A stretch of DNA of 64,000 nt from Roseomonas sp. E05 (GTDB lineage: Bacteria; Pseudomonadota; Alphaproteobacteria; Acetobacterales; Acetobacteraceae): positions 1 to 64,000 of the forward strand of contig NZ_JASIRT010000001.1 in assembly GCF_030063475.1 (NCBI RefSeq). The letters run 5' to 3'. Positions 9,208 through 17,298 of the stretch are shown one piece after another. A program made the position numbers and the translations under genes. Each line of letters starts with the position of its first letter. Position 1 is the first letter of the stretch. Under the pieces are notes generated by a model, which made no database searches, was not told the origin of the DNA, and was given only the letters and a program-made list of their open reading frames with translations.

Positions 9208-11709
9208 TCACTCGTTCCGCAGCAGCGGCGCCGCGCGGCCGCGCAGGGCGAGCGCGGTGCCGGCATAGCCGAGCAGCAGGGTCAGCGCGGTGCAGCCGGC
9301 CACCGTCAGCGCCAGGGTGCCGGGGAGGAAGACCCAGTCCGTGTGCATGACGAAATGCGCCACCGCCCAGCTTGCCGCCGTACCGCAGAGCGCCGCCAGC
9401 AATCCGGCGGTCAGGCCGAGCAGGCCGAACTCCACCAGCCAGGCGTGGCGGATCTGCGCCCGGGTGGCGCCCACCACCTTCAGCACCACGGCATCCCGCA
9501 CGCGGCGCCGCTGCCCGGCCGCCATGGCGCCGGCCAGCACCAGCCCGCCGGCCAGCAGCGTGACGCCCGCCACCGCCGAGATCGCCGTGCCCAGCCGCTC
9601 CAGCAGCCCGGCCACCGCCGCCAGCGCGTCCCGCACCCGGATGCCGGAGACGTTGGGGAAGGCGTCCGTCACCGCGCGCAGCACCGTGGCGTCCTCGGCG
9701 GGGTCGCCGCGCACCGTGGCGATGTGGGTGTGCGGCGCCGCCTCCAGCAGGCCGGGCGAGGCGATCAGCACGAAGTTCAGCCCCAGCCCCTGCCACTCGA
9801 TGTCCCGCGTGCTGGCGACCTTCAGCGGCACCTCGCGGCCGAGCACATCCACCGTGATGGTGTCACCGATGCCCACGCCCCAGCCCTCCGCCAGCCGCGC
9901 GTCGAGCGAGACCAGCGGCGGCCCCTGGTAGTCGGCCGGCCACCATTGCCCGGCGGCGATGCGGGTGCCCTCGGGCGGGGTGGCGGCATAGGTGAGGCCG
10001 CGGTCGCCGCGCAGTGCCCAGCGGGTGCCCTCGCTGGCCTGCACCTGCTCCACCGGCACGCCCTTGATGGCGACGATGCGGGCGCGCAGCGAGGGCACCC
10101 GCTTCACCTCCACCACGCCGGGCTGGGCGCGCGCCACCGTGTCGAAGCGCTGCGCCTGGTCGGACTGGATGTCGATGAAATAGAAGTTCGGCGCCGCCTG
10201 GGGGAGCTGGTCGTGGATCTGCCGGCGCAGGTTGCCCTCGATCATCGCGACGGCGGACAGCGTGGTCAGCCCGATGCCGAGCGAGACCAGCATCAGCGCG
10301 GTCGGCGCCCCCGGGCGGTGGAGGTTGGCCAATCCCAGCCGCAGCGCCGGGCGGCGGATGCCGCGCAGCCGCCGCGCGAAGGCGATCAGCGCCGCCGCCC
10401 CGAGGCGGAACAGCAGCAGCGTGCCTCCCGCCGCGGCGCAGAAGCCGAGGGCGAAGAGCGGCTGCTCGGCGGTGCCCACCACCAGCGCCACCAGGGCCAG
10501 CACGGCGGCGGCGTTCACCGCCAGCAGCGAGAGGCGGGGCCGGGAGCGCGTGGCCTGCACCGTGTCGCGGAACAGCGCGGCGCCCGGGATCTCCCGCGCC
10601 CGGCCGAGGGGCCAGAGGGCGAAGGCCATCGCCGTCAGCAGCCCGTAGAGCGCCGCCTGGGCCAGCGGCAGCGGATAGATGCCGAGCCGGGGCGGCACCG
10701 GCAGCGTGCCCTGCAGCAGATGCGCCGCCAGCAGCATCAGCCCCTGCCCCGCCACCAGCCCGACCAGGATGCCGAGCGCCGAGAGCGCCAGCACCTGGAT
10801 CAGGTAGGTGGCGAAGATCACCCGCGCCGGCGCGCCGAGGCAGCGCAGGGTGGCGATGGTGCGGCTGCGCTGGTCCAGCCAGGCGCGCACGCCCGTCGCC
10901 ACGCCGATGCCGCCCACCAGCAGCGCCGTCAGCCCCGCCAGCGTCAGGAAGGAGGCGGCGCGGTCGAGGAAGCGGTTGACGCCGGGGGAAGCCTCGGCGG
11001 CGTCACGGATGCGCCAGCCGCCATCGTCGAAGGCGGCGCGCAGGTCGCGCGCGAAGGCTGCGGGCGCCAGGCCGGGCGGCAGGGCGATGCGGTATTCGTA
11101 CTGCACGAGGCTGCCGGGCTGGATGAGCTGGGTGCGCGTCACGGCCTCCAGCGCGATCATCGCGCGCGGGCCGAGGATGGCAGGGCTGGCCACCTTGTCC
11201 GGCTCGCTGCGGATCAGCCCGGCAAGGCGGAACCGCCCCTCGCCCAGCCGCACGGTGTCGCCGGCCTTCAGGCCGAGCCGTTCCGCCACCAGCGGCTCCA
11301 GCGCCACGCCATCCGCCGGCAGCGCACCGGGCGGGTCGAGCTCAAGGCTCCCGTAGAGCGGATAGGCGCCATCCACCGCCTTCAACTCCACCAGCGTCCG
11401 CTGGCCGGAGGGGGCGATGGCCATGGCCCGCATCTCCACCACTTCCGAAAGCCGGGCGCCACGCGAGGTGATCCAGTCCCGCGCTTCCTGCGGCATCGGG
11501 CGATAGGAGACGCGCACGGAGAGGTCGCCGCCCAGGATGCGGGCGCCGTCCGCCGCCAGCCCCGCCTCGGTGGCGGCGCGCAGCGTGCCGACGGCCGCGA
11601 TCGCGGCGACCCCCAGCGCCAGGCAGGCCAGCACGATGCGCAACCCCTTGATGCCGCCGCGCAGCTCGCGCCGGGCGAAGCGGAAGCCGAGCGCGAGCGT
11701 GCCGCTCAT
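9208..11709 (-). CDS. FtsX-type ABC transporter permease (YbbP-like)
   Basis: An 833-residue permease of the macrolide-exporter / lipoprotein-release superfamily. An N-terminal membrane segment follows MSGTLALGFRFARREL. A large periplasmic domain comes next, then three helices, a second periplasmic domain and the closing helices with the FtsX pattern (ALTAGLLAALCGTAAS). The double FtsX arrangement and length match E. coli YbbP. It overlaps the ATPase gene by 4 bp (ATGA, 11706-11709). The divergent tesA neighbour reproduces the E. coli tesA/ybbA/ybbP arrangement. The substrate is unknown. Confidence 0.88.
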   Translation of the reverse strand: MSGTLALGFRFARRELRGGIKGLRIVLACLALGVAAIAAVGTLRAATEAGLAADGARILGGDLSVRVSYRPMPQEARDWITSRGARLSEVVEMRAMAIAPSGQRTLVELKAVDGAYPLYGSLELDPPGALPADGVALEPLVAERLGLKAGDTVRLGEGRFRLAGLIRSEPDKVASPAILGPRAMIALEAVTRTQLIQPGSLVQYEYRIALPPGLAPAAFARDLRAAFDDGGWRIRDAAEASPGVNRFLDRAASFLTLAGLTALLVGGIGVATGVRAWLDQRSRTIATLRCLGAPARVIFATYLIQVLALSALGILVGLVAGQGLMLLAAHLLQGTLPVPPRLGIYPLPLAQAALYGLLTAMAFALWPLGRAREIPGAALFRDTVQATRSRPRLSLLAVNAAAVLALVALVVGTAEQPLFALGFCAAAGGTLLLFRLGAAALIAFARRLRGIRRPALRLGLANLHRPGAPTALMLVSLGIGLTTLSAVAMIEGNLRRQIHDQLPQAAPNFYFIDIQSDQAQRFDTVARAQPGVVEVKRVPSLRARIVAIKGVPVEQVQASEGTRWALRGDRGLTYAATPPEGTRIAAGQWWPADYQGPPLVSLDARLAEGWGVGIGDTITVDVLGREVPLKVASTRDIEWQGLGLNFVLIASPGLLEAAPHTHIATVRGDPAEDATVLRAVTDAFPNVSGIRVRDALAAVAGLLERLGTAISAVAGVTLLAGGLVLAGAMAAGQRRRVRDAVVLKVVGATRAQIRHAWLVEFGLLGLTAGLLAALCGTAASWAVAHFVMHTDWVFLPGTLALTVAGCTALTLLLGYAGTALALRGRAAPLLRNE

Positions 11710-12449
11710 GCGGCTTCATCCGCCACGAAGCGCCCGTCGGCCATGCGGAGCTGCCGCCCGCAGCGGGCGGCGAGCGCCGGGTCATGGGTGATCAGCAGCA
11801 GGGTGGTGCCGAGCTGCTCGCGCAGGCCGAAGAGCAGGTCCATCACCTTCTGGCCGGTGGCGCCGTCCAGGTTGCCGGTCGGCTCGTCGGCCAGCAGCAG
11901 GCTGGGCTCGGCCACCACGGCGCGGGCCAGCGCCACGCGCTGCTGCTCACCGCCCGAAAGCTGGCCGGGATAGTGCCCGAGCCGGTGCCCCAGCCCGACC
12001 CGCGCCAGCGCCGCCTCGGCGCGGTCGAAGGCATCGGCCCGGCCGGCGAACTCCAGCGGCACGGCGACGTTCTCCAGCGCCGTCATGGTCGGCACCAGAT
12101 GGAAGGACTGGAACACGATGCCCAGATTGTCCCGCCGGAAGCGCGCCAGCGCGTCCTCGTTCAGCCGGGCGAGCTCGGCGCCGGCCACGGTCAGGCTGCC
12201 GCCCGAGGGACGCTCCAGCCCGGCCAGCAGCATCAGCAGCGTGGTCTTGCCGGAGCCGGAGGGGCCGACGAGGCCCACCGCCTCGCCCCGTTTCACCTCC
12301 ATATCGAGCCCGCGGAGGATGTTGACCTCACCCCCGGCCGCCGCCACCTTGAAGGTTAAGCCACTGGCCCGGATCAGGGCCGTGTCGCGCCCGCCCCCCG
12401 CCGGGGGCTGCGCTGCGGGGGATCGGATGGCATTGGGTGCGTCCAGCAT
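11706..12449 (-). CDS. ABC transporter ATP-binding protein (YbbA-like)
   Basis: A 247-residue ATPase. Walker A is GPSGSGKTTLL, the signature is LSGGEQQRVALARA, Walker B is LLLADEPTGNLD, and the H-loop is LLLITHDPALA. This belongs to the LolD/MacB/YbbA subgroup, which pairs with FtsX-type permeases, here the next gene. The ATG at 12449 overlaps the divergent tesA start codon within one CATG. The frame is open further upstream to 12590, but that part would lie inside tesA, so the shorter form is preferred. Confidence 0.9.
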   Translation of the reverse strand: MLDAPNAIRSPAAQPPAGGGRDTALIRASGLTFKVAAAGGEVNILRGLDMEVKRGEAVGLVGPSGSGKTTLLMLLAGLERPSGGSLTVAGAELARLNEDALARFRRDNLGIVFQSFHLVPTMTALENVAVPLEFAGRADAFDRAEAALARVGLGHRLGHYPGQLSGGEQQRVALARAVVAEPSLLLADEPTGNLDGATGQKVMDLLFGLREQLGTTLLLITHDPALAARCGRQLRMADGRFVADEAA

Positions 12450-13119
12450 GTTCCGCAGATATGGCCGCCGTGCCGCACTGCGAAGGGCTGCTCTCGGTAT
12501 CGGAATATTTCTTTCGGTGAAGCCCGGCGGCGGCGCGCGCGCCCAGGGTGAGGCACCGGTGAAGCTGCTGATGCTCGGCGACTCCATCACCGCCGGCTAC
12601 GGCCTCGCCAAGGAGCAGGCGCTGCCGGCGCAACTGGAGGCGCTGCTGCGTCAGTCCGGCGAGAAGGTGCAGGTGATCGCCGCCGGCGTCTCCGGCGACA
12701 CCACGGCCGGCGGCAAGTCCCGCCTCGACTGGGCGCTGGCCGACCAGCCGCAGGCGGTGATCGTGGCGCTCGGCGGCAATGACGGGCTGCGCGGCCTGCC
12801 GCCCGCCGACACCTATGCCAACCTGGACGACATCCTGACCCGCCTGAAGGCCCGCGGCATCCCGGTCCTGCTGGCGGGGATGCTGGCGCCGCCCAACCTC
12901 GGCGCCGATTACGGGCGCGACTTCGCCGCCACCTTCCAGCGGCTGGCCCGGGCGCATCCCGGGGCCGTCTTCTACCCCTTCCTGCTGGAGGGCGTGGCGG
13001 GCGACCCCGAGCTCAACCAGCCCGACCGCATCCATCCCAATCCCCGGGGCGCGGAGGAAGTGGCACGCCGCATGCTTCCCGCTGTCCGGGAGCTTCTGTC
13101 CAAGGTGCAGGGAGGTTGA
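12448..13119 (+). CDS. tesA: arylesterase / lysophospholipase TesA (SGNH hydrolase)
   Basis: A 223-residue secreted esterase. A basic signal region (MFRRYGRRAALRRAAL) ends near ARAQG. All four SGNH blocks are visible: LGDSITAGYG (catalytic Ser), GVSGDTTAGG (Gly), VALGGNDGLRG (Asn) and DRIHPNPRG (Asp and His). In E. coli this periplasmic enzyme cleaves thioesters and lysophospholipids. The start codon overlaps that of the divergent ybbA-like gene. The thpR gene follows after 6 bp. Confidence 0.92.
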   Translation: MFRRYGRRAALRRAALGIGIFLSVKPGGGARAQGEAPVKLLMLGDSITAGYGLAKEQALPAQLEALLRQSGEKVQVIAAGVSGDTTAGGKSRLDWALADQPQAVIVALGGNDGLRGLPPADTYANLDDILTRLKARGIPVLLAGMLAPPNLGADYGRDFAATFQRLARAHPGAVFYPFLLEGVAGDPELNQPDRIHPNPRGAEEVARRMLPAVRELLSKVQGG

Positions 13120-13125
13120 GCCGCC

Positions 13126-13710
13126 ATGCCACGCCTGTTCGTTGCCCTGCCGGTCCCGGAAATGCTGCGCGTGCAGCTCGCCGACCTCGCCGGCGGCATC
13201 CCCGGCGCCCGCTGGGTGCCCCCCGAGAACTATCACCTGACGCTGCGCTTCATCGGCGAGGTCAACGGCTGGCAGGCCGATGAGGTGGATGACGCGCTCG
13301 CCGGCATCCATGGCCGCCCCTTCGACCTCCAGCTCGCCGGGGTGGACGTGTTCGAGAAGGCGGGGCGCATCCACTCGCTGCACGTGAAGGCGGAGCGCAG
13401 CGAACGCCTCGCCCATCTTCAGGCCAAGGTGGAGACAGCCCTGCAGCGCGCCGGCCTGCCGCCGGAGCGGCGCCGCTTCACGCCGCACATCACCCTCGCC
13501 CGCACCGACAAGGCGGCGCCGGACAAGCTGATCGCCTTCGTGCAGGCGCACAACCTGTTCCGCCCACCGCCGGTGGTGATGGACCGTTTCTCCCTCTTCT
13601 CTTCCCGGCTGGGGAAGGAGCAGGCGCATTACGAGGCCGAGGTGGACTACGCGCTGGACGGGCCACCGAACGGCGGCGAGGACCGCACCTCGCGCGAGGC
13701 GGACGCCTGA
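13126..13710 (+). CDS. thpR: RNA 2',3'-cyclic phosphodiesterase (ThpR / LigT)
   Basis: A 194-residue 2H phosphoesterase. The two catalytic HxTx motifs are YHLTLRFIGEV and PHITLARTD, about 85 residues apart as usual. The N-terminus MPRLFVALPVPE is characteristic. The family opens 2',3'-cyclic phosphates and can ligate tRNA halves in vitro. It lies 6 bp after tesA, so co-transcription is likely. A hairpin repeat follows 8 bp past the stop codon. Confidence 0.93.
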   Translation: MPRLFVALPVPEMLRVQLADLAGGIPGARWVPPENYHLTLRFIGEVNGWQADEVDDALAGIHGRPFDLQLAGVDVFEKAGRIHSLHVKAERSERLAHLQAKVETALQRAGLPPERRRFTPHITLARTDKAAPDKLIAFVQAHNLFRPPPVVMDRFSLFSSRLGKEQAHYEAEVDYALDGPPNGGEDRTSREADA

Positions 13711-13718
13711 GGGAAAGA

Positions 13719-13756
13719 CCGGGGGAAGGAATTCCCCCGGACCCCCATCTTTTTTC
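13719..13756 (+). terminator. hairpin repeat (GGGGGAAGGAATTCCCCC family) after thpR
   Basis: The stem CCGGGGGAA (13719-13727) pairs with TTCCCCCGG (13732-13740) around a GGAA loop. ACCCCCATC and a T-rich run (TTTTTTCT) follow. Essentially the same hairpin plus tail recurs at 39109-39145, and it appears inverted at 39190-39230. The layout suits an intrinsic terminator. Confidence 0.7.
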
Positions 13757-13808
13757 TGTCCGTCGGGCAACGCTTCCGCTGGCGCGCCAACTGCTCTAGG
13801 CAGAGGCC

Positions 13809-14195
13809 GTGATCGCCTGGCTGCGTGCCCTCCTGGTGAGCCTCTTCGCGATGCTGCTGCTCGGCCAGAGCGCGGCGGCGGCGTCGCACTGCCTCTGGCA
13901 GGCCCGGCACGTCGCGGCCGCGAACGGGCTGGCGGTGCCGATCTGTACCCCGGAGGGGCTGCGGCAGGCGCACAGCGCCCCCGGCTGGCCGGATGACCCG
14001 CCACCGGTCCATGCCGAGCCCTGCCTGTGCATGGTATGCCACGCGCTGCCACAGGCCCAGCTGCCGCAGCCGCCCATCCTGCCGGCGCCGGCCTGGCAGC
14101 TGTTGGCCCGCGTCACGCCGCTGCCGCCGGCACTGCCGCCCCGGCCGGCGACCCGCGCGCCGCCCGGATTGCCGCGCGGGCCGCCGTCCGCCTGA
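13809..14195 (+). CDS. secreted Cys/Pro-rich protein, DUF2946-like
   Basis: A 128-residue protein starting at GTG 13809. The signal sequence MIAWLRALLVSLFAMLLLGQSAAAASH is clear. A central HAEPCLCMVCHAL gives a CxCxxCH cluster able to bind metal. The C-terminal 50 residues are Pro-rich. DUF2946-type proteins of this form often accompany copper genes, and a PCu(A)C chaperone follows 106 bp later. A role in copper handling is inference. Confidence 0.6.
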   Translation: MIAWLRALLVSLFAMLLLGQSAAAASHCLWQARHVAAANGLAVPICTPEGLRQAHSAPGWPDDPPPVHAEPCLCMVCHALPQAQLPQPPILPAPAWQLLARVTPLPPALPPRPATRAPPGLPRGPPSA

Positions 14196-14301
14196 CCTCC
14201 CCACGCCTCACCCGCCTTTTTCTTCCTGCGGCCCCTTGCCGCGCCGGACCCCTTGCGGATGGCCCGGCGGCATGGCGGCCGCCCTCCTGGATTGCTCACG
14301 C

Positions 14302-14769
14302 ATGTTCCACCGTCGTCTTCTGCTCGGTGCCCTGGCCGGACTCGGCCTCGCCACCGCCGCCGCCGCGCACAGCTACACCGCCGGCGACATCGCCATCGGC
14401 CATCCCTGGAGCCGCGCCGCGCCGGCCGGCATCACCGGCGCCGGCTTCATGACGTTCCACAACACCGGCAGCGCGCCGGACCGCCTGCTCTCCGCCCGTG
14501 CCGAGATCGCCCGCACCGTCGAGATGCACAGCAACGTGCAGGACGGCGCGGTGATGCGGATGCGGCCGGTGGAGGCCATCGAGATCGCCCCGGGCCAGGA
14601 GGTGAAGCTCGCCCCGGGCGGCCTGCACCTGATGCTGATCGGGCTGAAGCAGCCGCTCACCAAGGGCGCCCGCGTGCCCCTGACCCTGGTCTTCGAGCGC
14701 GCCGGCGAGATCACGGTCGAGCTGGCGGTGGAAGCGGCGGGCGCCGCCGGCGACCAGCACGCGCATTGA
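14302..14769 (+). CDS. periplasmic copper chaperone PCu(A)C
   Basis: A 155-residue secreted protein. The signal peptide is MFHRRLLLGALAGLGLATAAAA. The copper site H(M)-x10-M-x21-H-x-M is present: the MHSN histidine, the MRM methionines and GLHLML. The family delivers Cu(I) to the CuA site of cytochrome oxidase in the periplasm. The ORF extends upstream, but the signal peptide fixes the start at 14302. The DUF2946-like gene precedes it. Confidence 0.92.
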   Translation: MFHRRLLLGALAGLGLATAAAAHSYTAGDIAIGHPWSRAAPAGITGAGFMTFHNTGSAPDRLLSARAEIARTVEMHSNVQDGAVMRMRPVEAIEIAPGQEVKLAPGGLHLMLIGLKQPLTKGARVPLTLVFERAGEITVELAVEAAGAAGDQHAH

Positions 14770-14840
14770 GGCGCTCCGGCCGGGGAGCCCTGCTCCCCGG
14801 CCATTGATCCGGGGCGGCGGATCGCCAACTCTCCCCGCGC

Positions 14841-15563
14841 ATGTCCGCTCCACCCCTGATCATCCTGACCGGCGCCGGCATCTCCGCCGAGTCCGGCCTT
14901 TCCACCTTTCGCGACCCGGACGGCCTCTGGGCGCGCCACTGCATCGAAGACGTGGCGACGCCCGAGGCCTTCGCGCATGACCCGGCGCGGGTGCACGCCT
15001 TCTACAATGCCCGCCGGGCACAGCTGCGCGATCCCGCCATCCAGCCCAATGCCGCGCATCACGCGCTGGCCCGGCTGGTGGCCGCCTGGCCCGCCCCCGC
15101 CTTGCTGGTGACGCAGAACGTGGACGACCTGCACGACCGCGCCATGGCCGGCCCCGCCGCCGGCTCACTGCTGCACATGCACGGCGAACTCGGCCGGATC
15201 CGCTGCCTGGCCTGCGGCACCGGCCGGCGCTGGGCGGAGGACCTCTCCACCGCCACCCCCTGCCCCGCCTGCCGCCAGGCGGGCGGCCTGCGCCCGGACG
15301 TGGTCTGGTTCGGCGAGGTGCCGCTCGGCATGGAGCGGATCGAGGAGGCGCTGGAGGATTGCGGCCTGTTCCTCTCGATCGGCACCTCGGGGCAGGTCTA
15401 TCCGGCGGCAGGCTTCGTCGCCGCGCTGCGCGGCCGCGCCCGCACCGTGGAGCTGAACCTGGAGCCCAGCGCCGGAACCCATCTGTTCGACGCGGCGGAG
15501 CACGGCCCCGCCACGCAGGTCGTCCCTCGCTTCGCCGAGCGCCTGCTGGCCGAATGGACCTGA
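14841..15563 (+). CDS. cobB: NAD-dependent protein deacylase (sirtuin, CobB-like)
   Basis: A 240-residue Sir2 protein. NAD-binding motifs are GAGISAESGLSTFRD and TQNVDDLH, and the catalytic histidine is in HMHGEL. Four zinc cysteines are in CLACG and CPACRQ. GLRPDVVWFGE follows. It removes acyl groups from lysines using NAD. It overlaps the next gene by 10 bp, which implies translational coupling with a UDG-like protein. Confidence 0.94.
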   Translation: MSAPPLIILTGAGISAESGLSTFRDPDGLWARHCIEDVATPEAFAHDPARVHAFYNARRAQLRDPAIQPNAAHHALARLVAAWPAPALLVTQNVDDLHDRAMAGPAAGSLLHMHGELGRIRCLACGTGRRWAEDLSTATPCPACRQAGGLRPDVVWFGEVPLGMERIEEALEDCGLFLSIGTSGQVYPAAGFVAALRGRARTVELNLEPSAGTHLFDAAEHGPATQVVPRFAERLLAEWT

Positions 15564-16144
15564 CGCTGGAAGCGGCGGCCGCGGCCGCCCGCGCCTGCAC
15601 CCGCTGCGCCGACCTGCCGCTCGGGCCGCGCCCGGTCTTTCGCGTCAGCCCGACCGCCCGGCTGCTGGTGATCGGCCAGGCGCCCGGCACCAGGGTGCAC
15701 GCAACAGGCATCCCCTGGAACGACCCTTCGGGCGACCGCCTGCGCGACTGGCTGGGCATGGACCGCGACGCCTTCTACGACGTTACGCGCATCGCCATCG
15801 TGCCGACCGGCCTCTGCTATCCCGGCCGCCTGCCGCGCGGGGGCGACGCACCGCCACGCCCGGAATGCGCACCGCTCTGGCACCCGCGCCTGATCGGGCC
15901 GATGCGCGCGCGCCGCCTGACCCTGCTGGTGGGCAGCCACGCCATCCGCAGCGTGCTGGGGCGCGCGGCGGCCGCCCAGTTGGGCGAGACGGTGCGGAAT
16001 TTCGCAACCTGCCTGCCGCGCGGCTATTTCCCGCTGCCGCATCCCTCCTGGCGCACCCGCAGCTGGGCGGCGGACCGGCCCTGGTTCGCGGCGGAGGCGC
16101 TGCCCGCCCTGCGGCGGGCGGTGACGGCGGCGCTGGACGGGTAG
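15554..16144 (+). CDS. uracil-DNA glycosylase superfamily protein
   Basis: A 196-residue protein. VIGQAPGTRVHATGIPWND and SGDRLRDWLG form the first UDG-type motif, and LPHPSWR near the end is the second (HPS). An N-terminal CTRC pair plus later cysteines could hold an iron-sulfur cluster as in family 4/5 enzymes, but this is not certain. Its catalytic competence and substrate are unknown. The ATG is inside the 3' end of cobB (ATGGACCTGA), a 10-bp overlap. A dispersed repeat follows its stop. Confidence 0.8.
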   Translation: MDLTLEAAAAAARACTRCADLPLGPRPVFRVSPTARLLVIGQAPGTRVHATGIPWNDPSGDRLRDWLGMDRDAFYDVTRIAIVPTGLCYPGRLPRGGDAPPRPECAPLWHPRLIGPMRARRLTLLVGSHAIRSVLGRAAAAQLGETVRNFATCLPRGYFPLPHPSWRTRSWAADRPWFAAEALPALRRAVTAALDG

Positions 16145-16150
16145 CGCGCC

Positions 16151-16256
16151 GGAGCAGATCCCGTTCCGATGGCATCATCGGAATGGGTGAAGATGCTCGT
16201 CAAAACAAACGGCTGGAGCGTTTTCCGTGAGCCAGGGCGAACGGGAAATGCTCTAG
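16151..16256 (+). repeat. 106-bp double-hairpin dispersed repeat, copy A
   Basis: Two hairpins lie side by side. The first runs GGAGCAGATCCCG...GATGCTC with an inner CCGATGGCATCATCGG stem. The second runs GAGCGTTTTCCGT...GGGAAATGCTC. It matches the inverted copy at 44824-44929 at 99 of 106 positions by eye. Its last bases (CTAG) contain the minus-strand TAG stop of the adjacent zincin gene. It resembles RIME- or MITE-like palindromic units. Confidence 0.88.
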
Positions 16257-16645
16257 CCCTCGCCTTCCAGCCGGGCGATCTCCTCGTCCGAGAAGCCGAA
16301 ATGGTGGCCGATCTCGTGGATCAGCACGTTGCGGACCAGGCGGAACAGGTCCTCGCCGGTCTCGATCCACTCCACCAGGATGGGCTCGCGGTAGAGCAGG
16401 ATGGTGTCCGGCTCGGCGGGGACGCCAAGATGCGTCTTCTCCGTCAGCGGCACGCCGCGATAGAGGCCGGTCAGTTCCCAGGGATGCTGGAGTTCAAGCG
16501 CCTCCAGCGTTTCCTCGTCCGGCAGGTCCTCGACGAGGATGGCCGTGCCCTGCACGGCATTGCGCAATTCCTCGGGGATGGCGGAGAAGGCCGTCTCGGC
16601 CATCTCCTGCAGGTCCTCGATCGAGGGAGGATGGTTGAAGCGCAT
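16253..16645 (-). CDS. metallopeptidase family protein (zincin-like, PF06262 type)
   Basis: A 130-residue small cytosolic protein with HEIGHHFGFSDEEIARLE near the C-terminus. This is the HExxH zinc motif in the form typical of the zincin-like family once called DUF1025. The N-terminal half (RFNHPPSIEDLQEMAETAFSAIP) also fits. The substrate is unknown. The TAG stop lies in the edge of the dispersed repeat. Confidence 0.88.
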   Translation of the reverse strand: MRFNHPPSIEDLQEMAETAFSAIPEELRNAVQGTAILVEDLPDEETLEALELQHPWELTGLYRGVPLTEKTHLGVPAEPDTILLYREPILVEWIETGEDLFRLVRNVLIHEIGHHFGFSDEEIARLEGEG

Positions 16646-16694
16646 GGGGCCATCCTAGCACCCGCCAGCGGGTGCCGCGAAGCGCCGCGTCGCG

Positions 16695-17192
16695 TCAGGG
16701 CGCGGGCGGCGGGGATGAGGGCTCGGGCCTCGCCGGCGCGGTGGAAGGCCGCACCAGCGCATCGCGGATTTCCATCAGCAGCTTTTCCTGCGTCGTCGGC
16801 GCCGGCGGCGCGGCCGGCTTGGCGGCCTGGCGCAGCCGCAGCCGGGTCAGCATGCGCAGCAGCCAGAAGATCGCCAGGGCGACGATCAGGAAGCGGATGA
16901 TGGCGTTGAGGAACACGCCGACGGCCAGCACCGCCGCGCCGCTCTGCCGGGTCGCCTCCAGCGAGGGGCCGCGCTCGCCGCTCAGCACGATGAAGACGTT
17001 GGAGAAATCCACCCCGCCGATCAGCAGGCCGAGGAGCGGATTGATCAGGTCCTGTACCAGCGAATTGACGATGCCGGTGAAGGCGGCGCCGATGACGATA
17101 CCGACCGCCAGGTCCACCACGCTGCCGCGCATGATGAAGGCCTTGAATTCCTCGAGCCAGGCCGGTTCGCGGACAGGCAGATGCGGCCGCAT
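16695..17192 (-). CDS. mscL: large-conductance mechanosensitive channel
   Basis: A 165-residue MscL. The N-terminal amphipathic helix and first membrane helix are FKAFIMRGSVVDLAVGIVIGAAFTGIV. A periplasmic loop follows, then the second helix (AVGVFLNAIIRFLIVALAIFWLL) and a cytosolic C-terminal helix bundle (TQEKLLMEIRDAL). A Pro-rich tail of about 25 residues is longer than usual. It releases solutes on hypo-osmotic shock. GGAGAAGG precedes the start at 17192. Confidence 0.95.
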   Translation of the reverse strand: MRPHLPVREPAWLEEFKAFIMRGSVVDLAVGIVIGAAFTGIVNSLVQDLINPLLGLLIGGVDFSNVFIVLSGERGPSLEATRQSGAAVLAVGVFLNAIIRFLIVALAIFWLLRMLTRLRLRQAAKPAAPPAPTTQEKLLMEIRDALVRPSTAPARPEPSSPPPAP

Positions 17193-17298
17193 GCGTCATC
17201 CTTCTCCGAGGTGGTGGTGCTTGGGGCAAGCGCCACGTGCCGGCGGCCCTGGGGACCGCCGGCGAAAAGGCGCTGAAGCCATGCGCCGGCGGGGCGCC

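Noticed and set aside
9169-11973. Plus-strand frame of 934 codons
   Set aside because: It is antisense to the FtsX-type permease, Gln/Arg/His-rich and without any domain. This is typical of GC-rich shadow frames.
16169-16900. Frame starting MASSEWVKMLVKTNGWSVF
   Set aside because: The start lies in the 106-bp repeat and the rest is antisense to the zincin gene. The same peptide start recurs in the other repeat copy, so it is an artefact of the repeat.
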